DNA of 7,965 bases from Omnitrophica WOR_2 bacterium RIFCSPHIGHO2_02_FULL_52_10 (GCA_001805655.1 MHGR01000015.1:1-7965), one strand, 5' to 3'. Shown: positions 1 to 7,145, counted from the first letter of the stretch. A program made the numbers and translations. The notes: generated by a model from the letters alone, not told the origin.

Positions 1-1
1 C

Positions 2-847
2 GTGGAGGCCATTCCCTATATCCACGATTTCCGACGCAAGATTTTCGTCATCAAATACGGGGGGAGCATCCTGGAGAACGAAGCCATCCGCAAGAACGTG
101 CTGGAGGATATCGTTTTCTTAAGCCTGGTCGGGATCCGCACCATCCTCATCCACGGCGGGGGGCCGCATATCACCACACGGATGAAGGAGGCCGGCCTCA
201 AGTCGGAATTCCATGAAGGCATCCGCGTCACGGACCAGGCCACGCTGACCATCGTCAGCGAAGAGCTCGAAAAACTGAATGAGCGCATCGTCCAGGAAAT
301 TAAGGCCCTGAAGGGGGACGTCACCGGCTTGATGGGGGACGAAAACGTCATTCATGTCGAGAAGCGCAAAGCGGCCAAGGATCTCGGCTATGTCGGCACC
401 ATCACCTCCATCAACAAGGACGTGTTACACACGCACCTGCAGCAGGGCCATATCACGGTGGTTTCCCCCATGGGGATCAGCATCGAAAACCAGCCGCATA
501 ACATCAACGCGGACGAAGTCGCCAGCGCCGTCGCCACCTCGCTGGAAGCAGAAAAACTGGTGCTTTTGACCAATGTGCAGGGCGTCATGCGCAGCCCCGA
601 TGATGAGAATTCGCTCATCTCATCCCTGACGTTAAGCCAAATCAGCGACCTGATCAAGCGGCAAGTCATCCACGGCGGCATGATCCCCAAGGTCAACGCC
701 TGCGTGGCCGCCGTGAACGACGGCGTCAAAAAGGCGCACATCATCGACGCGCGCATCCAGCATGCGTTATTACTGGAAATCTTCACAGATAAAGGTATCG
801 GAACACAAATACTGAAGGAACAGCCAGGGACAGGCAACGAAAAATGA
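2..847 (+). CDS. argB: Acetylglutamate kinase (5'-truncated by window edge)
   Basis: N-acetylglutamate kinase phosphorylates N-acetylglutamate with ATP, the second step of cytoplasmic arginine synthesis. The visible frame is an amino acid kinase fold: KYGG near residues 18-21 (phosphate-binding start of the domain), HGGGPH near 51-56 (acetylglutamate/ATP loop), NINADEVA in the middle, LLTNVQGVM, and the strongly conserved C-terminal blocks GGMIPKV and HALLLEIFTDKGIGT. A GTG lies at position 2, but family members usually have some 10-20 residues before the EAIPYI segment, so the real start is probably left of the window and this entry is partial. The N-terminal helix that often distinguishes arginine-inhibited kinases therefore cannot be judged. 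The stop overlaps the argD start by ATGA, implying translational coupling. Identification is secure; only the start is unresolved. Confidence 0.95.
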   Translation: MEAIPYIHDFRRKIFVIKYGGSILENEAIRKNVLEDIVFLSLVGIRTILIHGGGPHITTRMKEAGLKSEFHEGIRVTDQATLTIVSEELEKLNERIVQEIKALKGDVTGLMGDENVIHVEKRKAAKDLGYVGTITSINKDVLHTHLQQGHITVVSPMGISIENQPHNINADEVASAVATSLEAEKLVLLTNVQGVMRSPDDENSLISSLTLSQISDLIKRQVIHGGMIPKVNACVAAVNDGVKKAHIIDARIQHALLLEIFTDKGIGTQILKEQPGTGNEK

Positions 848-2034
848 ACAAGGCCGAGATTATAAGCAGTTATGACAAATACATCCTTTCGACGTATACG
901 CGCACGCCCGGTGTTTTTGTCAAAGGAAAGGGCATGGTCCTCCGGGATGTCAACGGCATGCGGTTCCTGGACTTTTTCCCCGGCTGGGGGGTCAACAACG
1001 TCGGCCACTGCCATCCCAAGGTCATGGGAGGGGTGCGCGACCAGGTTTCGAAGCTGATCCATATCCCGAACAATTTTTATCATCCCCACCAGGCCAAACT
1101 GGCGAAAGAGATCATCCGCTGCTCGTTCCCTGGAAAGGTATTTTTCTGCAACAGCGGAACCGAAGCCTGCGAAGCCGCCATCAAGTTCTCACGGGTTTAC
1201 GGCAAAAAAAACGGGCGCTATGAAATCATCACCATGCAGAATTCGTTTCACGGGCGCACGCTGGGCGCGCTGGCGGCCACAGGGCAACCGAAGTACCAGG
1301 AAGGATTTGAGCCGCTGCCGCAGGGGTTTCAGTGCGTACCGTTTAACGATTTTAAAGCCGCCGCTGATGCGGTCACGGATAAAACCGCGGCCATCATGCT
1401 GGAGCTGGTCCAGGGGGAGGGCGGCATCAACATTGCCGATAAGGAATACGTCCGGCATCTGCGTGAACTGTGCGACCGGAAAGATATCCTTTTAATTTTT
1501 GACGAAGTGCAGACCGGCATGGGGCGCACCGGCACGATGTTCGCCTTTGAGCAATACGGCGTCACGCCGGACCTTATGTTGTTAGCTAAAGCCCTGGGCG
1601 GGGGATTGCCCATAGGCGCCCTTATCGTCAAAAGCGCAATTGCGGGCACGTTTCAGCCCGGCATGCACGCGTCAACCTTCGGCGGAAGCCCGCTGGTCTG
1701 CAAAGCGGCGCTGGGCACATTTAAAGCAATCATCGCCGATAAGATGCTCCGCAACGCCCAAGTGATGGGGAAATATCTCCTTGAATCCCTGGGAAAACTC
1801 AAGCAGCAGTTTTCCTGCATCACGGACGTGCGCGGCATGGGACTCATGATCGGCGTGGAATTGAACATCGCGGGCAAGGATGTTTATAACAAATGTTTCG
1901 AGCGCGGGCTTATCATTAACTGCACCCAGGAAAATATCCTGCGCTTGATGCCCGCCTTAAACGTCACCAAGAAACAGGCGGATAAGGCTGTCTACATGCT
2001 GGAGGAAGTTCTAAAGGAAGTGACGCAAAAATGA
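844..2034 (+). CDS. argD: Acetylornithine aminotransferase
   Basis: This class-III PLP-dependent aminotransferase converts N-acetylglutamate semialdehyde plus glutamate to N-acetylornithine. At 396 residues it has the usual family length. Visible hallmarks are the N-terminal FFPGWGVNNVGHCHP segment, FFCNSGTEACEAAIK (cofactor phosphate loop), NSFHGRTLGALAATG, the FDEVQTGMGRTG block with the Asp that contacts the PLP ring nitrogen, and LLAKALGGGLPIGA, where Lys249 is the predicted Schiff-base lysine. The ATG is set by the ATGA overlap with argB, and the end overlaps argF in the same way, so all three are probably translated from one message. Related enzymes (succinyldiaminopimelate or GABA aminotransferases) look similar. 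The position inside an arg cluster favours ArgD, although such enzymes often also serve the lysine pathway, which is notable with lysA downstream. Confidence 0.95.
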   Translation: MNKAEIISSYDKYILSTYTRTPGVFVKGKGMVLRDVNGMRFLDFFPGWGVNNVGHCHPKVMGGVRDQVSKLIHIPNNFYHPHQAKLAKEIIRCSFPGKVFFCNSGTEACEAAIKFSRVYGKKNGRYEIITMQNSFHGRTLGALAATGQPKYQEGFEPLPQGFQCVPFNDFKAAADAVTDKTAAIMLELVQGEGGINIADKEYVRHLRELCDRKDILLIFDEVQTGMGRTGTMFAFEQYGVTPDLMLLAKALGGGLPIGALIVKSAIAGTFQPGMHASTFGGSPLVCKAALGTFKAIIADKMLRNAQVMGKYLLESLGKLKQQFSCITDVRGMGLMIGVELNIAGKDVYNKCFERGLIINCTQENILRLMPALNVTKKQADKAVYMLEEVLKEVTQK

Positions 2035-2954
2035 AACGTGATTTATTGAGCTTACAAGACTTAACCGGCAGTGAGATCGATGATCTTCTGAAATTGACCA
2101 ATCAGCTCAAGCAGGGCAACTCCCCCTTGAGTAGTCCGCTCAAGGGGAAAACGGTCGCCCTGCTCTTTCAGAAACCGTCGAACCGCACGCGCGTATCCTT
2201 TGAGGTCGGCACCATCCAGCTCGGCGGCAACTGCCTGTATTTGGGGCCGGACGAAATCAACCTCGGTGTGCGCGAGTCGATTGCGGATGTCGCCAAAACC
2301 CTGTCCCGTTATTTAAGCGCCCTGGTCGCCCGCACGTATACGCATGAGGACATCCTTGAGTTGGCGCGCCACGCCAGCATCCCCATCATCAACGGCCTGT
2401 CCGACCTGCATCACCCCTGCCAGGCCTTAGCCGATATTTTTTCGATTAAGGAAAAGTTCGGTCGGCTGAAAGGGCTGACTTTGGGGTACATCGGTGACGG
2501 CAATAATGTCTGCCATTCCTTGTTGCAGGGATGCGCAAAGGTCGGCATGCACATGCACATTGCCACTCCCCCAAAATATGAGCCGCAGAGCGCTATTGTG
2601 CGGTCTGCCAAGGAGATTGCCCAAAAAACGGGGGCAAAAATTTTGACAACCCATTCTCCCCAGGATGCCGTCCAAAACGCCGATATCATTTACGCGGATG
2701 TCTGGGTCAGCATGGGGCAGGAAAAGGAAACCAAGAAACGGCTGAAGGATTTTAAGGGCTACCAGATCAACGCCGGGCTCGTGAAACAGGCAAGTAAAGA
2801 TTATGTCTTTATGCACTGCCTGCCGGCGCACCGCGGCCAGGAAGTGACGGCCGAGATCATCGACGGCCCGCATTCCATCGTCTTTGATCAGGCCGAAAAC
2901 CGATTGCATACGCAGAAAGCGATTTTGATTACCTTATTGGGCAGCAAATCTTAA
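2031..2954 (+). CDS. argF: Ornithine carbamoyltransferase
   Basis: The enzyme transfers the carbamoyl group of carbamoyl phosphate to ornithine, giving citrulline. The 307-residue length is normal for anabolic catalytic subunits. The carbamoyl-phosphate loop reads SNRTR (residues 50-54, an Asn where many relatives have Thr or Leu), followed by VSFEVG. The HPCQALAD block starts at His128, DVWVSMGQE supplies the region around the ornithine-binding SMG loop, and HCLPAHRG starts at His262 with the active-site Cys263. These features separate it from aspartate carbamoyltransferase. The start is fixed by the ATGA overlap with argD. The stop overlaps the SD sequence (AAGGAG, 2953-2958) of argG, continuing the tight operon layout. 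No truncation or frame disturbance is seen. Confidence 0.96.
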   Translation: MKRDLLSLQDLTGSEIDDLLKLTNQLKQGNSPLSSPLKGKTVALLFQKPSNRTRVSFEVGTIQLGGNCLYLGPDEINLGVRESIADVAKTLSRYLSALVARTYTHEDILELARHASIPIINGLSDLHHPCQALADIFSIKEKFGRLKGLTLGYIGDGNNVCHSLLQGCAKVGMHMHIATPPKYEPQSAIVRSAKEIAQKTGAKILTTHSPQDAVQNADIIYADVWVSMGQEKETKKRLKDFKGYQINAGLVKQASKDYVFMHCLPAHRGQEVTAEIIDGPHSIVFDQAENRLHTQKAILITLLGSKS

Positions 2955-2964
2955 GGAGCAAATT

Positions 2965-4140
2965 ATGGAAAAAGTCGTTTTGGCCTATTCGGGCGGACTC
3001 GATACCTCGTGCGTCATTCCCTGGCTGAAGGACCGCGGCTACCAGACAATCGCGTTTTGCGCCAATCTTGGACAAGGCGACAATCTCGCCCTGATCAAGA
3101 AAAAGGCCCTGTCCTCCGGCGCCTCTAAAGTGTACTGCCTGGACGTGCAAAACGAATTCATAATGGATTATGTGTTCCCGGCCCTCAAGGCAGGGGCTTT
3201 GTATGAAGGGAAATATGTGCTGGCCTGCGCGCTGTCGCGGCCGTTGATTGCCAAGCATCAGGTCAACATCGCCAGGAAGGAAAAGGCCGGCGGCCTCGTG
3301 CACGGCTGCACGGGAAAAGGGAACGACCAGGTGCGGTTTGAAACGACGTTCCGCCTGCTCGCCCCCGGCATGGAGATCATCGCCCCCTTGCGCATCTGGG
3401 AATTCAAGACGCGCGAAGAGGAGATTGATTTTGCCAAATCCCGCCGCATTCCCGTGCCGGTCACCAAGAAAAGCCCGTACAGCATCGACACCAACATCTA
3501 CGGGCGCGCGATTGAATGCGGGGTATTGGAAGATCCTTGGAAAGAGCCGCCGGAGGATGTTTACGCCCTGACCAGCGATCCCCGCCAAAGCCCGGCGCAG
3601 CCGGGTTATGTGACTATCACCTTTGATAATGGAATTCCTACGAAAATAAACGGCAAGACATACGGCCCGGTTGCCCTGGTCCAAGCGCTGAATAAAATCG
3701 GCGGCAGGCACGGTGTGGGGCGGATGGACATGATTGAAAATCGTTTGGTCGGGATCAAATCGCGGGAAATCTATGAAAATCCCGCCGGCACCATGTTGCA
3801 TACAGCGCTCAATGATCTCGAAAGCCTGGTGCTGGACCGGGAAACCATGCGCCTGAAGGCCGTTCTGTCGCTTAAATATGCCGAGTTGGTCTATAACGGG
3901 TTGTGGGAAACGCCGCTCAAGCAACAACTGGACGCCTATTTCAGCAAATTGCACGAGCGCTCCAGCGGTACGGTACGCCTGAAATTATACAAAGGGCATT
4001 GCACGGTTGTCGGACGGAAATCACCGAAGTCGCGGTATAAGCAGAAGCTGGCAACGTACGGCAAAGGCGATCAGTTTGACCAAAAGCTCGCCGAAGGATT
4101 CGTGAAGCTTTGGGGCATGCCTTTTATCAGTGGTCAGTAA
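2965..4140 (+). CDS. argG: Argininosuccinate synthase, 3' end formed by an inserted repeat
   Basis: It joins citrulline and aspartate using ATP to make argininosuccinate. The N-type ATP-pyrophosphatase loop AYSGGLDTS is at residues 7-15. The aspartate/citrulline-binding signature HGCTGKGNDQVRFE begins at His113, YSIDTNIYGRAIECGVLEDPW lies mid-protein, and GRHGVGRMDMIENRLVGIKSR near residue 250 is also diagnostic. Length (391 residues) matches the common roughly 400-residue bacterial class, not the longer E. coli type. The start ATG sits 6 bases after AAGGAG, which overlaps the argF stop. The last codons (ISGQ and TAA, 4126-4140) lie inside the left arm of an inverted repeat that fills the gap to argH, so the native C-terminus was probably replaced by repeat sequence. 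The catalytic core is intact, so activity is expected. Confidence 0.96.
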   Translation: MEKVVLAYSGGLDTSCVIPWLKDRGYQTIAFCANLGQGDNLALIKKKALSSGASKVYCLDVQNEFIMDYVFPALKAGALYEGKYVLACALSRPLIAKHQVNIARKEKAGGLVHGCTGKGNDQVRFETTFRLLAPGMEIIAPLRIWEFKTREEEIDFAKSRRIPVPVTKKSPYSIDTNIYGRAIECGVLEDPWKEPPEDVYALTSDPRQSPAQPGYVTITFDNGIPTKINGKTYGPVALVQALNKIGGRHGVGRMDMIENRLVGIKSREIYENPAGTMLHTALNDLESLVLDRETMRLKAVLSLKYAELVYNGLWETPLKQQLDAYFSKLHERSSGTVRLKLYKGHCTVVGRKSPKSRYKQKLATYGKGDQFDQKLAEGFVKLWGMPFISGQ

Positions 4141-4201
4141 TCAGTGGTCTGTGGTCAGCACAGCTTAACTTATGATCACTGAACACTGACCCCTGACCAC
4201 T
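4126..4201. repeat. Imperfect inverted repeat of TCAGTGGTC-type units
   Basis: The arms 4129-4157 and 4173-4201 are inverted copies of each other, matching at 23 of 29 positions by eye, around a 15-base spacer. Within the left arm ATCAGTGGTC occurs twice exactly (4126-4135 and 4140-4149), followed by GTGGTCAG. The right arm carries the complementary CACTGA and CTGACCACT pieces. In RNA this would fold into a long imperfect hairpin between argG and argH. There is no T-run after it, so a classical terminator is unlikely. It could act as an mRNA-stabilising or processing element, or simply be a dispersed repeat. The left arm overlaps the argG coding end and stop. I recall similar hairpin repeats in intergenic regions of environmental bacterial genomes, but copy number cannot be judged from this window. 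Confidence 0.85.
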
Positions 4202-4218
4202 CAACAAGAGGTTTTAAA

Positions 4219-5592
4219 ATGACAAAACTATGGGGAAGCCGGTTTACCGGAACATCAAGCGCCCTGGCGGAAAAATTTACCTCCAGCATAGCGTATGATC
4301 ACAAGTTGGCGCGCTATGACTGCCTGGGAAGCATGGCGCACGCGCGCATGCTCGGCAAACAGAAAATCATCCCGGCCAAGGATGCCGCCGCGCTCGTCAA
4401 AGGGCTAAAAAAAATCCTCTCGCAGATAGAAAGCGGCCGCTACCGGTTCGATCCTAAATCCGAAGACGTGCATACGGATATCCAGGTGAAACTTAAAAAA
4501 TTGATCGGCCAAGCGGCGGATAAACTGCACACGGCGCGCTCGCGCAACGACCAGGTCGCGCTGGATGCCCGAATGTACTGCATCGATCACGCGCGGCGGA
4601 TTATCGCGATGACCGCAGGGCTGCAAAAGTCGATCGTTGACTTTGCCGCCAAGCATAGCCGTGTGATTATCCCGGCGTATACACACTTGCAATCCGCTCA
4701 GTTGGTCCTGATGAGCCATCATATGCTGGCTTATGTCGAAATGTTCGAACGCGATAAGGGACGCTTCTTTGGATGCATCAAGCGCACCAGCAACAACCCG
4801 CTGGGAAGCTGCGCATTATCGGGCAGCTCTCTGCCAACAGACCGAAACTTCGTCACAATACAATTGGGATTGGCTCAGACTTCGCAGAATAGCATGGATG
4901 CCGTTGCCGACCGTGATTTTGTCATTGAGCTGCTGTCCGCTATCGCCATTACCGGCATGCACCTGTCACGCCTGTGTGAAGACCTGATCCTGTGGGTCAC
5001 CGCGGAATTTGATTTCATCCGCATTGACGACGCCTTTTGCACCGGCTCCTCGATCATGCCGCACAAGAAAAACCCGGACGTGCTGGAGCTGATCCGCGGC
5101 AATACTTCCAAGTTCCCGGGACGGTTGTGCGAGCTTCTGATCCTCATGAAGTCGCTGCCGCTGACGTATAACCGCGACATGCAATTGGATAAACCGGCGC
5201 TGTTTGAGTGCGTTGAAGCGCTTGAGGAAATGCTGCCTCTGATGGCGCAACTCTTTAAAGGAATTAAGGTCAACGGCCCCAAGATCGCCCAAGCCATTGA
5301 ATCCCAGCATTTTTATTCGGTGGACATCCTGGAATATTTGGTCAAAAAGGGCGTCTCCTCCCGCGACGCGCATGATATTGTCGGAACCATGGTCAAGGAA
5401 TGCTTGGATAAGGGCGTCCAGATATCAGACCTATCGGACGGTCGGTTAAAAAAGTTCTCCAAGCATTTTGGGCCGGATGTCAAAAAACTCCTCAAACCGG
5501 AGATTTCTGTTAAAATCAAGCGGTCCACCGGGTCAACAAATCCAGGCATGGTTAAAAATCAAATCGCATCTTGGAAGAAAAAGCTGAAATAG
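4219..5592 (+). CDS. argH: Argininosuccinate lyase
   Basis: The enzyme splits argininosuccinate into arginine and fumarate, the last step of the pathway. The 457 residues are typical of the family, which belongs to the fumarase/aspartase superfamily and works as a homotetramer. The N-terminus begins KLWGSRF. EDVHTDIQ comes next, then TARSRNDQVA at residues 105-114. YTHLQSAQ starts at residue 154, with His156 the probable catalytic base region. The flexible signature loop GSSIMPHKKNPD (276-287) contains the catalytic serine. A His at 282 stands where many lyases have Gln (MPQKKNP). The C-terminal DAHDIVG segment is also family-like. An SD AAGAGG (4206-4211) lies 7 bases before the ATG, just past the inverted repeat. 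It is the last gene of the compact arg run, and the following DNA is more AT-rich and loosely packed. Confidence 0.96.
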   Translation: MTKLWGSRFTGTSSALAEKFTSSIAYDHKLARYDCLGSMAHARMLGKQKIIPAKDAAALVKGLKKILSQIESGRYRFDPKSEDVHTDIQVKLKKLIGQAADKLHTARSRNDQVALDARMYCIDHARRIIAMTAGLQKSIVDFAAKHSRVIIPAYTHLQSAQLVLMSHHMLAYVEMFERDKGRFFGCIKRTSNNPLGSCALSGSSLPTDRNFVTIQLGLAQTSQNSMDAVADRDFVIELLSAIAITGMHLSRLCEDLILWVTAEFDFIRIDDAFCTGSSIMPHKKNPDVLELIRGNTSKFPGRLCELLILMKSLPLTYNRDMQLDKPALFECVEALEEMLPLMAQLFKGIKVNGPKIAQAIESQHFYSVDILEYLVKKGVSSRDAHDIVGTMVKECLDKGVQISDLSDGRLKKFSKHFGPDVKKLLKPEISVKIKRSTGSTNPGMVKNQIASWKKKLK

Positions 5593-5693
5593 TTGGTTGG
5601 GTTTATGGGGCTTATTGAGTTTGACATCCGACACAACTAACCCTTTCTTGCCCCCAAGTAAAACCTGGGGTGCTGTTGTAAGTGACTTTAGGA

Positions 5694-5800
5694 CGAAAGT
5701 TGAAACACCACAGATGCATGCTGCTCAGCGCAGAAGTTCTGCAACACTTTTAAAAGCATGCGCTCGACGAGAGGATATTACAAAATGTTGAAAACTTTCG
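5694..5800. repeat. Nested inverted repeats upstream of small wHTH gene
   Basis: Three inverted repeats sit one inside another. The outer one is CGAAAGTT (5694-5701) with AACTTTCG (5793-5800). The middle one is GCATGCT (5716-5722) with AGCATGC (5755-5761). The inner one is GCAGAA-G-TTCTGC (5730-5742). A separate palindrome CTTTTAAAAG lies at 5747-5756. Together they could form a branched RNA or DNA structure, or the inner palindrome could be a dimeric repressor operator. Individually these matches are short enough to occur by chance. The right outer arm overlaps the proposed -35 box of the next gene. Confidence 0.3.
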
Positions 5801-5814
5801 CACCAAGCTATAAT
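5788..5814 (+). promoter_or_regulatory. Candidate sigma-70 promoter for the Mrr-N-like gene
   Basis: TTGAAA (5788-5793) and a perfect TATAAT (5809-5814) are separated by 15 bases, slightly short of the usual 16-18. Transcription would start near 5820, which is after the first possible ATG (5817). This argues that translation begins at the second ATG (5829), or that the promoter is not used as drawn. Confidence 0.4.
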
Positions 5815-5816
5815 TC

Positions 5817-6152
5817 ATGAATAATCCAATGAGCGAGAAAAGGCGAGAACAATTATCAGATGATGAAGCCCTTGTTTTATTAGCATTAAAGAAGTTGGGC
5901 GGAAAGGGAGAACGATATAGAGTTCTCAACGAAATAGGTAAGGGCACCCTCAAAGTTTTATTACCTGACAGCGCCTTAGAAGAATTGAAAAGTGGTAATC
6001 GTGCCAGGTATGAAGCTAATGTCAGCTGGGCCAGCGATCATCTAAAGAAAAAAGGTTATTTAAGAAGAGACTCTCCTCATGGTCTTTGGGAAATCACGGA
6101 TGCAGGTACAGAAAAACTTAAAGAATTGCTTGAGACGCTTCGACAAAAATAA
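5817..6152 (+). CDS. Small stand-alone Mrr N-terminal-like winged-helix protein
   Basis: The protein has up to 111 residues and is rich in charged helices. The C-terminal half, ARYEANVSWASDHLKKKGYL followed by GLWEITDAG, matches from memory the Mrr_N domain pattern (tyrosine, W-A-x-x-x-L-K-K-x-G-L, then a wing with G-x-W-x-I-T-x-x-G). This winged helix-turn-helix module precedes the nuclease in Mrr type IV restriction enzymes and related proteins. No PD-(D/E)xK nuclease follows: the frame stops at 6150-6152 and the next gene is unrelated. It may therefore be a small DNA-binding regulator or a remnant or solo form. Two starts are possible, 5817 and 5829. Neither has an SD sequence, and the TATAAT at 5809-5814 favours 5829. 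Codon use is more AT-rich than the arg genes. The domain call is by eye; DNA binding is inferred. Confidence 0.7.
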   Translation: MNNPMSEKRREQLSDDEALVLLALKKLGGKGERYRVLNEIGKGTLKVLLPDSALEELKSGNRARYEANVSWASDHLKKKGYLRRDSPHGLWEITDAGTEKLKELLETLRQK

Positions 6153-6199
6153 ATGCTTAATGGATCGATGCTAACTCGGATTTATAAGGAGGCGCAAAG

Positions 6200-6916
6200 A
6201 TGAAGAAAATCATTCTATCTGTATTGCTAATCTTATTATTTGCTTCCCATGCCCATGCATCGCTTAATTATGCGCTGCTCTTCGATGGGATCGATGATTT
6301 TGTTAAGGTCCCTGACAGTAATTCTTTGGATCTGTCTTCGGGCATGACCATCGAGGCGTGGATTAAATCAGATTTAATCAGCGATAGTGGAGCAAGAGTG
6401 ATTGTCTCCAAATGGCATGACCCAACAGGAGAGCAATCTTATATTTTTAAAGATCACAATTCGACACCCAACTTAAGGATTGAGCTCTCAAAAGGCGGGC
6501 ACAATGACTTAGCTGATTTGGGAGGAGCCACCTCCCTATTAACAGGGGACTGGATTCATGTTGCAGCGACTTATGATCTCAACACGGTAAATTTATTTTA
6601 TAATGGGGCGTTGGACAGTTCTGCCCCTCCTAAGGCCCCAGGTGAATCCATTTACAACAGCTCAACTGATTTATTAATCGGAACCGTCAATCCTTTTGCC
6701 GGATTTGAAACATTTGACGGCCAAATTGACGAGGTTCGTATTTGGAACTACGCAAGAACACAGCAACAACTACAGGACAATCGGTTTTTAGCCCTTAATG
6801 GCGCTGAAGATGGTTTAATGGCCTATTGGAATTTTGATGAGGGAACCGGCCAGACAGTGTTTGATTTAACGATAAACGGGAATCATGGGCCAACTTGGCT
6901 CAACTTCAGGTATTGA
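6200..6916 (+). CDS. Secreted LamG-domain protein, C-terminus lost by frameshift
   Basis: The N-terminus is a classical signal peptide: MKK, a hydrophobic LLILLF core and an AHA-S cleavage site near residue 21. The rest is a LamG/concanavalin-A-like jelly roll (Laminin_G_3 type). Recognisable pieces are ALLFDGIDDFVKVPDS, MTIEAWIKSD, a WIHVAATYD strand, NLFYNGAL, DGQIDEVRIWNYART and GLMAYWNFDEGTGQT. Such domains typically bind carbohydrates or act as extracellular adhesion modules; the ligand is unknown here. A strong SD TAAGGAGG (6185-6192) lies 7 bases before the ATG. The frame ends after ...GNHGPTWLNFRY. One base earlier in phase the sequence continues as GQLGSTSGIDTNNPLWI and then a PEP-CTERM tail, so one extra base around 6887-6891 has split the gene. 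As read here the product would be secreted without an anchor. Sequencing error and real mutation are both possible. Confidence 0.85.
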   Translation: MKKIILSVLLILLFASHAHASLNYALLFDGIDDFVKVPDSNSLDLSSGMTIEAWIKSDLISDSGARVIVSKWHDPTGEQSYIFKDHNSTPNLRIELSKGGHNDLADLGGATSLLTGDWIHVAATYDLNTVNLFYNGALDSSAPPKAPGESIYNSSTDLLIGTVNPFAGFETFDGQIDEVRIWNYARTQQQLQDNRFLALNGAEDGLMAYWNFDEGTGQTVFDLTINGNHGPTWLNFRY

Positions 6917-7064
6917 CACTAACAACCCCCTGTGGATTCTTTCTGATGGGGCTTATGGTCAATCAAGCAATGTCGTCCCGGAGCCTTCAACATTTCTTTT
7001 ATTGGGATTCGGATTATTGGGAGGCTTTGGATTCAAAAAAAGGAAAACCTCAAGAATGTCTTAA
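6885..7064 (+). pseudogene. Displaced PEP-CTERM sorting tail of the LamG gene
   Basis: This frame, shifted by one base from the LamG gene, continues its C-terminus. It reads GQLGSTSGIDTNNPLWI, then VVPEPSTFLLLGFGLLGGFG, then a basic cluster (KKRK) and a stop at 7062-7064. The PEP motif (Pro-Glu-Pro, codons 6978-6986), one hydrophobic helix and a terminal Lys/Arg patch define the PEP-CTERM signal, which exosortases process when exporting proteins to the surface or matrix in Gram-negative bacteria. The frame has an ATG at 6885 but no SD of its own, so it is unlikely to be translated separately. Joined with the upstream part the protein would be about 287 residues. No exosortase gene is in the window; one is predicted elsewhere in the genome. 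Confidence 0.85.
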
Positions 7065-7097
7065 TCAATGCAACGAAACAACACGTCAATAAAGGTT

Positions 7098-7127
7098 TTC
7101 AAAATTCTATTCAGATCATGTTATACT
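7098..7127 (+). promoter_or_regulatory. Candidate sigma-70 promoter for the DUF4160-DUF2442 pair
   Basis: TTCAAA (7098-7103) and TATACT (7122-7127) have an 18-base spacer and lie just upstream of the SD AAGGTG (7135-7140). The -10 box matches consensus at five of six positions and the -35 box at four. It would give the two-gene unit its own transcript with a short leader. This is a pattern match only. Confidence 0.35.
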
Positions 7128-7145
7128 TAATGCGAAGGTGAATTT

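Noticed and set aside
2929..3954. 341-codon open frame on the minus strand opposite argG
   Set aside because: It lies antisense to a fully motif-supported argG. Long antisense frames are expected in GC-rich coding DNA, and the translation resembles no family I know.
4126..4201. CRISPR array or rho-independent terminator
   Set aside because: The units are too short, degenerate and inverted for CRISPR, and no T-run follows the hairpin.
5660..5680. Possible argH terminator (CCCCA ... TGGGG)
   Set aside because: The stem has only 5 pairs with a 9-base A-rich loop and no T-run after it.
5597..5791. 64-codon open frame starting at TTG directly after argH
   Set aside because: It has a rare start, no SD, no recognised motif, and overlaps the nested inverted repeats. 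It probably stays open by chance, though it cannot be excluded as a gene remnant.
6361..6379. Perfect 8-base inverted repeat GATTAAAT/ATTTAATC in the LamG gene
   Set aside because: It lies inside well-conserved LamG codons (WIKSDLI) and is short and AT-only, so it is most likely coincidental.
6895..7092. Third-frame open reading frame over the end of the LamG gene
   Set aside because: It overlaps the PEP-CTERM tail in another phase, has no SD and no family features. It is a shadow of the broken gene.
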